6,519 nucleotides of DNA, taken from assembly GCA_021778815.1 (NCBI GenBank), contig JAJYBW010000201.1:1-6519 (forward strand), given 5' to 3'. Below the pieces are notes generated by a model that was not told the DNA's origin, ran no database searches, and saw only the letters and a list, made by a program, of their open reading frames with translations. Below are positions 1 through 5,687 of the stretch, in pieces. This DNA is from Acidobacteriota bacterium. Its GTDB lineage: Bacteria; Acidobacteriota; Terriglobia; Terriglobales; Acidobacteriaceae. The first letter of the stretch is position 1; each line of letters begins with the position of its first letter. The translations under genes and the position numbers were made by a program.

Positions 1-507
1 CAAATGTGCATCTGCCCGGTCTATGTCGCCGCTCGCCCGCTGTCCCTTGAAATAGAAAACGACGTTGGAGAGTGTGTTTCGCTCCAGAACATCCTGGTTG
101 ATTGAAAACGCACACGACGTGATTGCTCCGGATTTCGCCGTCGCAGCGATTTTGTAGTCTCCCGGCGTCTGAACGGAAGAAAAGTCAGCCAGCCAGAACG
201 CTCGTCCCCAATGATCGACCTGGCCCGCAGCTTTGAAAGGTCCGGTCAGCACCACCTTGCCGGTGTCCGCGTCCGTCAGCGTATAGGTTGCGGGTGCGTC
301 CTGGCTGCCGTGGACGCCGTCAGCAACTACAAGCGCCTGCTTCGGTGCGGTAGGCTCGTAGCCCACCTGGTCCACCACAATATGCATCTGCGCCAGGCAT
401 GCGGGTGCGACCAGCAGCAAACAGCAGCCGAAGACAAATCGCAGGGAAGAAGTTGTGATTTTGAAATCCAAGTGCAGCTGAATATCTGAAACGATGTTGG
501 ATCGCAT
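1..507 (-). CDS. Glycoside hydrolase family 9 protein, N-terminal part (C-terminus beyond left edge)
   Basis: The 169 visible codons read through position 1 without a stop, so the gene continues off the left edge. Residues 1-39 form a signal peptide: a long n-region, then a hydrophobic core at about 24-36 (FVFGCCLLLV), with likely signal peptidase I cleavage after CLA (A39). From residue 43 follows the N-terminal Ig-like domain of GH9 enzymes: VVDQVGYEPTAPKQALVV, then a central GRAFWLADFSSVQTPGDYKI. The last residues (YFKGQRASGDIDRADAHL) match the lead-in to the GH9 (alpha/alpha)6 catalytic domain, which is out of view, so no catalytic residue can be checked. The ATG at 505-507 is the first start after an in-frame TAA and has an AGGGAG ribosome-binding site (517-522) nine bases upstream. 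GH9 contains endoglucanases and also exo-beta-glucosaminidases. The divergent chitinase makes an amino-sugar substrate plausible, but that is inference. The family call is firm, the substrate is not. Confidence 0.88.
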   Translation of the reverse strand, partial: MRSNIVSDIQLHLDFKITTSSLRFVFGCCLLLVAPACLAQMHIVVDQVGYEPTAPKQALVVADGVHGSQDAPATYTLTDADTGKVVLTGPFKAAGQVDHWGRAFWLADFSSVQTPGDYKIAATAKSGAITSCAFSINQDVLERNTLSNVVFYFKGQRASGDIDRADAHL

Positions 508-526
508 TCGATTTTGCTCCCTGCGT

Positions 527-545
527 TTCTTAACAATGATTAGAA
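527..545. promoter_or_regulatory. Imperfect 19-base palindrome, candidate operator
   Basis: TTCTTAACAATGATTAGAA reads as an inverted repeat around a single central base, with seven of nine symmetric pairs complementary. The mismatches are at the fifth and seventh pairs from the outside. It sits in the middle of the divergent gap, where a dimeric regulator could control both genes. It is more AT-rich than its surroundings. I do not recognise the half-site as that of a particular regulator family, and AT-rich imperfect palindromes also arise by chance. Confidence 0.35.
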
Positions 546-548
546 TGC

Positions 549-557
549 AGGAGGAGG
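549..557 (+). promoter_or_regulatory. Ribosome-binding site of the chitinase gene
   Basis: AGGAGGAGG is a near-perfect, doubled Shine-Dalgarno sequence ending four bases before the ATG at 562; counted from its first AGGAGG the spacing is seven. It decides the start in favour of 562 over the in-frame ATG at 610, which has no comparable site, even though starting at 610 would give a more typical signal peptide length. Confidence 0.8.
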
Positions 558-561
558 ACCT

Positions 562-1791
562 ATGAGCGCAACTATTCAATTGCAGTCGCAAAGGGTTTGG
601 CTAAAAGACATGTTTTGTAAATCCCCGACGGCCAGGGGTTCGCTGCAATTTCTTCTGCTGGCTCTCTCCCTAGGCGTTTTGTCGTCCAACGCTCATGCCA
701 AGACAGATAAGTATGTGATTGCCGCATATGTGTTCCCACGCAATATGGTGCTGACATCGGACCAAGTCGCCGCAAAAAAACTGACGCGCATCAATTTCGC
801 ATTTGCGAATATCGACCAGGGACGAATCGTGGAAGGTGACCCTTCCGATGCAGCCAACCTGGCGATACTGGTTGGACTGAAGAAGGAAAATCCTGACTTG
901 ACCGTGCTTGTGTCTGTCGGTGGCTGGCTGTGGTCGGGCCGCTTTTCTGATGCGGCGTTAACCTCAGCTAGCAGGGCCAAATTTATTGATAGTGTCGCCG
1001 ACTTTATTACTCGCTACAACCTGGATGGGCTGGACATCGATTGGGAATATCCTGCCATGGCGGGCGCCGCTGGAAATGTATTCCGTCCGGCAGACAAGCA
1101 GAATTACACGCTGCTGCTGAAAGAACTGCGCGAGCGTTTTAAGAAGATGCAAAAGCCGCTGCATCGCCATCTCTACATCACCATCGCCGCCGGATCGTCT
1201 ACGGAATTCCTTGAGAACACAGAGATGGACAAGGTGCAGAAGTATGTCGACACCGTCAACCTGATGGCCTACGACTACTACGAGCCCGGAAACGATAAGA
1301 TCACCGGCAATCATGCTCCTCTCTTCGTCGATCCGGCCGATCCCAAGGGAATTTCCTCAGACAAGTCGGTCAAAGAGTTTGAGGCAGCCGGCGTTCCGGC
1401 CGACAAAATTGTCCTGGGCGTTCCTTTCTATGGACATGTGTGGGGTCATGTCGCTGCAACCAACAATGGACTCTTTCAGCCCGGAGATCCAGTGCCCAAC
1501 GCCTACTCGACCTACGGCACACTGACCCAGGACATCACTCATCAAGGATTTACTCGCTACTGGGATGCGAAGGCGTCCGTGCCGTACCTCTACAACGCTA
1601 AGAAGCAGATTTTTGTTTCCTATGAAGATCCGGAGTCTCTGGCACTGAAATGCAAATATGTCATCGATCACCATCTGGCCGGCATGATGTTCTGGGAATA
1701 CAGCAGCGATCCTTCCGGTAGATTGCTGGATGCTATTGACCGGGGACTCGACGTGAATCGACCGGCAACGCAACAGGCGGAGGCACAATGA
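562..1791 (+). CDS. Secreted GH18 chitinase
   Basis: This 409-residue protein hydrolyses beta-1,4 bonds between GlcNAc units of chitin outside the cytoplasm. It has an N-terminal signal sequence with a long n-region and a hydrophobic core at about 29-41 (FLLLALSLGVLSS), with probable cleavage after AHA (about residue 46). One GH18 barrel follows. Strand 1 is YVIAAYVFP. SVGGW lies at 118-122. The catalytic DxxDxDxE motif is DGLDIDWE at 155-162, with E162 as acid/base. MAYDYYEP lies at 235-242, supplying the Asp and Tyr that position the acetamido group. GVPFYGHVW comes later, and FWEY at 377-380 holds the tryptophan of subsite -1. The segment between GVPFYGHVW and SYEDPESL fits the alpha+beta insertion of subfamily A chitinases. 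No carbohydrate-binding module is visible, and the length suits a single-domain enzyme. The stop codon overlaps the start of the next gene. A close relative acting on peptidoglycan or another GlcNAc polymer cannot be excluded. Confidence 0.93.
   Translation: MSATIQLQSQRVWLKDMFCKSPTARGSLQFLLLALSLGVLSSNAHAKTDKYVIAAYVFPRNMVLTSDQVAAKKLTRINFAFANIDQGRIVEGDPSDAANLAILVGLKKENPDLTVLVSVGGWLWSGRFSDAALTSASRAKFIDSVADFITRYNLDGLDIDWEYPAMAGAAGNVFRPADKQNYTLLLKELRERFKKMQKPLHRHLYITIAAGSSTEFLENTEMDKVQKYVDTVNLMAYDYYEPGNDKITGNHAPLFVDPADPKGISSDKSVKEFEAAGVPADKIVLGVPFYGHVWGHVAATNNGLFQPGDPVPNAYSTYGTLTQDITHQGFTRYWDAKASVPYLYNAKKQIFVSYEDPESLALKCKYVIDHHLAGMMFWEYSSDPSGRLLDAIDRGLDVNRPATQQAEAQ
1779..1791 (+). promoter_or_regulatory. 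ATGA stop-start overlap with internal ribosome-binding site
   Basis: The chitinase stop TGA (1789-1791) shares bases with the ATG (1788-1790) of the membrane protein. A GGAGG (1779-1783) lies four bases before that ATG, inside the last chitinase codons. This arrangement is typical of translational coupling and shows that the two genes are cotranscribed. Confidence 0.8.
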
Positions 1792-3020
1792 GCGCCTCGC
1801 CTACCCTGGTCGCCACTCCCGCGACCGTAACCGCACCGGCCGGTCGCATCGCGTCGATCGACGTGTTTCGCGGACTCACCATGATGGTCATGATTTTTGT
1901 GAATGATCTCTCTGGTGTGCGCGGGCTTCCCTGGTGGACCTATCACGCCCACATGCAGCAGGATGCCATGACCTATGTGGACATGGTGTTCCCTTTTTTC
2001 CTGTTCATCGTAGGCATGTCGATGCCCATTGCGATTGCGGGGAGATTGAAGCGTGACCCGTCGTACGTTGCTCTTTGGCGGCACATTCTTTCGCGCTCAA
2101 TTGGTCTGATTGTTCTTGGATTGATCCTCGCGAATGCGGAAAAAGGCGATCCGGTTCGCATGGGTTTATCGACAGCCACCTGGGCGTTGATCGGTCTGAC
2201 AGGTGCAATCTTGTTCTGGCTGGTTCCGAGTCGCGACACTCGACACGCCCGTATCTTTCTTGGGCTGCGGGTCGTGGGCTTTCTAATGATCGTCGGCGTG
2301 TTTGCAATCTTTCGCAGAACAACGCACGGTGCCTCCGCGTGGATTGATTTCTCCTATCCGGAAATCCTTGGCCTGATCGGATTCGCGTATTTCTCCGTTG
2401 CCCTGCTTTATGTCTCGACAAGGCGATGGCTGTGGGCGCCGCTAGCATGGTTTGTTGCGTTGACCGCATTGTGTGCGCTGACCACCGCACATATCATCCG
2501 GCTTCCACGGCATCTGCCGATGTATGTCTGGCCCTTCGGCGGAGGAGCGTCAGCTTCCATCGTCATGGCAGGTGTGGTGACGTCGATCATCTTCCTCGGC
2601 AAACATCGGTGGCAGCGCCTTGGGCAGAAAATGTGGCTGGCTCTGGGATTTGCTGTCGCCACCCTCGCGGCTGCGTGGATCCTGGCTCCCCTTGGAATTT
2701 CTAAAATTCGTGCCACCCCCACCTGGTGCCTGGCAAGCGTAGGTGCGAGCGTCCTCTGCTTCATGCTTCTCTATTGGATTTGCGACGTGAGCGGGAAAAC
2801 GCGCTGGGCATTTTTCGTAAAATCGGCGGGCGAGAACACCTTGCTGACATATTTATTGCCCGATATCTACGCCTATCTGACGACGTTCATCGGGTTCACG
2901 TTTCTCGATCGATATTTCCAGACCGGCGCTTTGGGCGTCATCGGTTCGATCCTCTTTACCTTTGCCATTCTCGCGGTATCGGCGGTTTTGACGCGTATGC
3001 GAATTCGCCTGCAGCTGTAA
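1788..3020 (+). CDS. NagX-like / heparan-alpha-glucosaminide N-acetyltransferase-like membrane protein (DUF5009 type)
   Basis: This 410-residue protein has about 11 to 12 hydrophobic segments, so it sits in the cytoplasmic membrane. Segments start near residues 25, 64, 100, 126, 155, 190, 214, 252, 283, 312, 350 and 381. The N-terminal signature SIDVFRGLTMMVMIFVND (23-40), then YHAH (52-55), then DMVFPFFLFIVGMSMP (65-80) is that of the family shared by bacterial NagX and human lysosomal HGSNAT. H53 falls where HGSNAT has its active-site histidine, judging from memory of the alignment. ISKIRATPTWCLAS (304-317) and GENTLLTYLLP (348-358) are later family blocks. HGSNAT acetylates the amino group of terminal glucosamine across a membrane; bacterial nagX genes occur in GlcNAc or chitin utilisation loci, with transport proposed. 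Coupling to a chitinase fits either role: uptake of GlcNAc products or acetylation of glucosamine ends. The family is clear; the biochemical function is inference. The RBS lies in the chitinase gene. Confidence 0.85.
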   Translation: MSASPTLVATPATVTAPAGRIASIDVFRGLTMMVMIFVNDLSGVRGLPWWTYHAHMQQDAMTYVDMVFPFFLFIVGMSMPIAIAGRLKRDPSYVALWRHILSRSIGLIVLGLILANAEKGDPVRMGLSTATWALIGLTGAILFWLVPSRDTRHARIFLGLRVVGFLMIVGVFAIFRRTTHGASAWIDFSYPEILGLIGFAYFSVALLYVSTRRWLWAPLAWFVALTALCALTTAHIIRLPRHLPMYVWPFGGGASASIVMAGVVTSIIFLGKHRWQRLGQKMWLALGFAVATLAAAWILAPLGISKIRATPTWCLASVGASVLCFMLLYWICDVSGKTRWAFFVKSAGENTLLTYLLPDIYAYLTTFIGFTFLDRYFQTGALGVIGSILFTFAILAVSAVLTRMRIRLQL

Positions 3021-3031
3021 TCTTCGGCACA

Positions 3032-3066
3032 ACTGGATGCGTTGCGATTCGTTCAACGCATCCAGT
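3032..3066. terminator. 13-base-pair hairpin between convergent genes, probable two-way transcript end
   Basis: ACTGGATGCGTTG (3032-3044) and CAACGCATCCAGT (3054-3066) are perfect reverse complements with a nine-base loop. The hairpin begins 12 bases after the stop of the membrane protein gene, and its right arm overlaps the last codons and stop of hutH (stop codon 3053-3055). Because a hairpin forms on either strand, it could end or protect transcripts from both sides. Neither side is followed by a T-run, so it is not a standard intrinsic terminator; Rho-assisted ending or 3'-end stabilisation is possible. Confidence 0.55.
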
Positions 3067-4594
3067 CGTCCAACGTTCCGCGGAGAATCGCGTCGCGTAG
3101 GTTGGCAATATCGGGGTGCAATGTGCGGTCACGTTCGAGCTTGGCAACCACACTGCGCACCTGGTTCCATGCGGATTGCACGCGTTTCGCTGGCTTGAGC
3201 GGCTGGCGATATTCCAGTCCTTCGGCGGCAGCCATTAATTCGATGGCCAGTACCGACTCCGCATTCTCGACAATCTGTCGCAGCTTCCACGCGGCCGTCA
3301 TACCCATCGATACGTGGTCCTCTTTCCCGCCAGAGGTGGGGACGCTGTCGACGGAAGCTGGATGGGCCAGCACTCGCGCCTCCGCAAGCAGCGCGGCAGC
3401 GGCTACATGCGCCACCATGTAGCCGGAGGAAACCCCGGCATGCGGCGTGAGGAACGGCGGCAGGCCCTCGTTCAAATCTGGATTCACCAGGCGATCGATA
3501 CGACGCTCGCAAATACTCATCAGATCCACCATCACAATGGCCGCGTAATCGAACACATAGGCCAGCGGAGCGCCATGGAAATTGCCGCCTGAAAGAATTT
3601 CGCTTTCGGCAGTGCCCGCTTTCGCGTCTTCAACAAAGACAAGTGGATTGTCGGTCGCGGAGCCCATTTCAATTTCAAGCACTCGCCTCCCTTGCGCCAA
3701 TCCATCCAGTACTGCACCGTGGACCTGCGGCATGCAACGTAGGCAGTACGCATCCTGGACCCGTGGATCATGCTCACGGTGCGATTCTCGTATCTCACTA
3801 TCTGCCAGCAATGAACGCAGGTGCCGTGCGGCCTCCACCTGGCCGGGATGCGGCCGTGCGGCGTGAATCCTTTCATCGAACGCTGTCGGCGTTCCCTTCA
3901 GTGCTTCCAGCGTCATGGCCCCAGCCAGGTCTGCCAGCCGAGCAACGCGCTCAGCGCGCAACAGCGTCAGGCCGCCCACCGCCGCCATCGCTTGTGTCCC
4001 GTTCAGCAGCGCCAAGCCCTCTTTGGGCGCAAGCCGCAACGGCTCCATCCCGGCGGCGCTCAACGCCTCACGCGCGCCAAGACGCTTTCCCTGATAGAAA
4101 ACTTCGTCTTCGCCAATCATCCCCAGCGCAAGATGTGCCAGCGGTGCCAGGTCGCCACTCGCTCCGACCGATCCTCGAGCAGGTACGACCGGGCAGATAT
4201 TTTTCTCCAGCATATTCAGCAGATGTTCCGCTACCAATACCCGAACCCCGCTGGTTCCTTTGGCCAGCACATTCGCCCGCAAAAGAAGCATGCCGCGAAT
4301 CTCTGCTTCCGCCAGCGATTCGCCCACTCCGCAGGCGTGGCTGCGCACCAGGTTCAATTGCAGATCGGCCAGTTGATCGGGAGGGATTGAGACCTCCGAC
4401 ATTTTGCCAAAGCCAGTGTTGATGCCGTACACCGTGGCGCCATCTGCGAGATAGCGGTCCACAACCGCGCGGGATGCCTCCATGCGGCCACGTGCCTCCG
4501 GATGCAGCACGACCGATATCTTTCCGAATGCCACGGCAGCAAGCTCTTCCAGCGTCAGTGCCTGCCCGTTCAATGCCAGTGATGAGGAACTCAA
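3053..4594 (-). CDS. hutH: Histidine ammonia-lyase (histidase)
   Basis: This 513-residue cytoplasmic enzyme removes ammonia from L-histidine to give trans-urocanate, the first step of histidine breakdown. The length is usual for the family. Residues A145-S146-G147, within GSVGASGDLAPLAH, form the MIO electrophile by self-cyclisation. Other active-site positions, matched from memory to the Pseudomonas putida enzyme, are all present: Y56 in VYGINTGFG, H86 in RSHACGVG, N198 in LLNGTQAM, Y283 and R286 in QDAYCLRCMPQVHG, F339 in GGNFHG, and E425 in KEDHVSMG. The last glutamate and H86 favour histidine over phenylalanine as substrate. The ATG at 4592-4594 has AGAGG (4603-4607) eight bases upstream and lies 14 bases after the galT stop, so the two genes are probably cotranscribed. 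No hutU, hutI or hutG is next to it in the window, which is unusual for hutH. Its last codons lie inside the hairpin at 3032-3066. Confidence 0.95.
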   Translation of the reverse strand: MSSSSLALNGQALTLEELAAVAFGKISVVLHPEARGRMEASRAVVDRYLADGATVYGINTGFGKMSEVSIPPDQLADLQLNLVRSHACGVGESLAEAEIRGMLLLRANVLAKGTSGVRVLVAEHLLNMLEKNICPVVPARGSVGASGDLAPLAHLALGMIGEDEVFYQGKRLGAREALSAAGMEPLRLAPKEGLALLNGTQAMAAVGGLTLLRAERVARLADLAGAMTLEALKGTPTAFDERIHAARPHPGQVEAARHLRSLLADSEIRESHREHDPRVQDAYCLRCMPQVHGAVLDGLAQGRRVLEIEMGSATDNPLVFVEDAKAGTAESEILSGGNFHGAPLAYVFDYAAIVMVDLMSICERRIDRLVNPDLNEGLPPFLTPHAGVSSGYMVAHVAAAALLAEARVLAHPASVDSVPTSGGKEDHVSMGMTAAWKLRQIVENAESVLAIELMAAAEGLEYRQPLKPAKRVQSAWNQVRSVVAKLERDRTLHPDIANLRDAILRGTLDDWMR

Positions 4595-4608
4595 TGGATT
4601 CGCCTCTT

Positions 4609-5661
4609 TTATTTTTCCAGCGTGTAATGTCGATGACTGACAGCGCGCAATCTCTCGGCTGCGCTTTCCGGGGTAATATCCCGCTGCGGCATGCCCAGCA
4701 TTTCAAATCCAACCATAAATTTTCGTATTGTCGCCGACCGCAGCAGGGGTGGGTAGAAATGCGCATGGAAATGCCATTCCGGGTGCGATTTCAAGTCCGT
4801 CGGACTTTGATGAAATCCCATGGTGTACGGAAAGCTGGTTTGAAATAGATTGTCGTAGCGTGTCGTCACTTGCTTCAAAATATCGGCCAAGTCCGCTTTC
4901 TGTGCCGCATTCATTTCGGTAAATGCGCCACAGTGCCGCCGACTCAGCACGAGTGTTTCAAACGGCCAGACCGCCCAGAACGGTACCAGGGCGACGAACT
5001 CCTGATTCTCGCAGACGATTCGTTCCGTCGCTTGGATCTCGCGTGCAAGCGTGTCGCAAAGCAAGCAGTTGCCGTGCGACTCCAGGTAAGCCAGCTGTGC
5101 GGCCTGCTCTGCCAGCGGTTCATCCGGAATATGCTCGGTAGACCATACCTGGCAATGCGGATGTGGGTTGCTGGCACCCATCATCGGCCCGCGATTTTCA
5201 AAAATCTGCACATAGTTGATTTCAGGCCGCTGACCTAAATCCTGACATTGTGCACTCCATGCCTCCACCACGCGTTCAATCTCCCGCGGCTGCATTCGCG
5301 CGAGGGTCAAGTCGTGGTCGGGATGGAAGCAGACGACGCGGCAGATTCCCAGCTCGCGCTCAGCCCGAAATAAATCGTCATGCGGAGCATCTGTCAGCGG
5401 AGGAATATCGGGGAGCAGCGCGGCATAATCGTTGTCAAAAACGAAAACATCTTTGTACTCGGGGTTTTGGTGGCCACCCGCGCGAGTATTCCCCGGACAT
5501 AAATAGCAGGTGGGATCGTAGTGTATCGGCGGGACGCTTTCGGCCTTCGCAACCTCGCCTTGCCAGGGACGCTGGGTGCGATGTGGCGATACCAGAACCC
5601 ACGCTCGTGTCAGCGGATTGAAGCGGCGATGTGGAGCTTGGAGCCAAGAGGATGGCGGCAT
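4609..5661 (-). CDS. galT: Galactose-1-phosphate uridylyltransferase
   Basis: This 350-residue cytoplasmic Leloir-pathway enzyme moves UMP from UDP-glucose to galactose-1-phosphate, giving UDP-galactose and glucose-1-phosphate through a uridylyl-histidine intermediate. The N-terminal block HRRFNPLTRAWVLVSPHR and the length match the family. The zinc site is C52 and C55 (CYLC), H116 (HPDHD) and H167. The nucleophile is H169 in NPHPHCQVW, followed by Q171, which holds the intermediate. The second metal site of the E. coli enzyme has counterparts in E185, H284 (MGFHQSP), H299 and H301 (HFHAHFYPPLL). The C-terminal half (RKFMVGFEMLGMPQRDITPESAAERLRAVS) is strongly family-like. The ATG at 5659-5661 is the only possible start in this frame after an in-frame TAG, but it lacks a ribosome-binding site at normal distance; the nearest good one is 19 bases away. 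The stop lies 14 bases before hutH. No galK, galE or galM is visible. Confidence 0.96.
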   Translation of the reverse strand: MPPSSWLQAPHRRFNPLTRAWVLVSPHRTQRPWQGEVAKAESVPPIHYDPTCYLCPGNTRAGGHQNPEYKDVFVFDNDYAALLPDIPPLTDAPHDDLFRAERELGICRVVCFHPDHDLTLARMQPREIERVVEAWSAQCQDLGQRPEINYVQIFENRGPMMGASNPHPHCQVWSTEHIPDEPLAEQAAQLAYLESHGNCLLCDTLAREIQATERIVCENQEFVALVPFWAVWPFETLVLSRRHCGAFTEMNAAQKADLADILKQVTTRYDNLFQTSFPYTMGFHQSPTDLKSHPEWHFHAHFYPPLLRSATIRKFMVGFEMLGMPQRDITPESAAERLRAVSHRHYTLEK

Positions 5662-5680
5662 AGAGGGTGGGTCAAAACGT

Positions 5681-5687
5681 CCCTCCT
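5681..5687 (-). promoter_or_regulatory. Shine-Dalgarno-like AGGAGGG upstream of galT at unusual distance
   Basis: This is the only strong purine-rich motif before galT, but 19 bases separate it from the galT ATG at 5661, against a usual 5 to 9. It lies just behind the stop of the ATP-grasp-like gene (5687-5689). It may help ribosomes finishing the upstream gene to re-initiate at galT. An ATG at 5688-5690 overlaps that stop but is in another frame and opens only a 26-codon reading frame. Confidence 0.35.

Larger units (their letters stand above)
508..561. promoter_or_regulatory. Divergent intergenic region between the GH9 and chitinase genes
   Basis: Only 54 bases separate the two start codons, and both ribosome-binding sites lie inside it. 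There is too little room for two ordinary sigma-70 promoters with leaders, so at least one promoter probably overlaps the start of the opposite gene. I found no convincing -35/-10 pair for either direction. The shared gap suggests that the secreted glycosidases are controlled together. Confidence 0.5.

Noticed and set aside
393..404. Lipobox in the GH9 signal peptide (VAPAC)
   Set aside because: The residues before the cysteine (Ala-Pro-Ala) do not fit the usual Leu-Ala/Ser-Gly/Ala pattern; ordinary signal peptidase I cleavage after CLA is more likely.
211..489. Plus-strand frame of 92 codons before the chitinase
   Set aside because: It lies opposite the GH9 signal peptide and Ig-like domain, has no ribosome-binding site that I can see and no recognisable features.
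541..546. TAGAAT as a -10 box for the chitinase
   Set aside because: It matches five of six consensus bases, but transcription would begin within or next to the ribosome-binding site, and no -35 box lies at 16 to 18 bases.
3643..4422. Open frame of 259 codons on the plus strand, opposite hutH
   Set aside because: It is antisense to a complete, motif-perfect hutH; the peptide is rich in Pro, Arg and Ser with no recognisable domain, as expected for the reverse frame of a GC-rich gene.
4068..4766. Open frame of 232 codons on the minus strand across the galT-hutH junction
   Set aside because: It overlaps both real genes in another frame, breaks no motif in either, and shows no domain; a shadow of GC-rich coding DNA.
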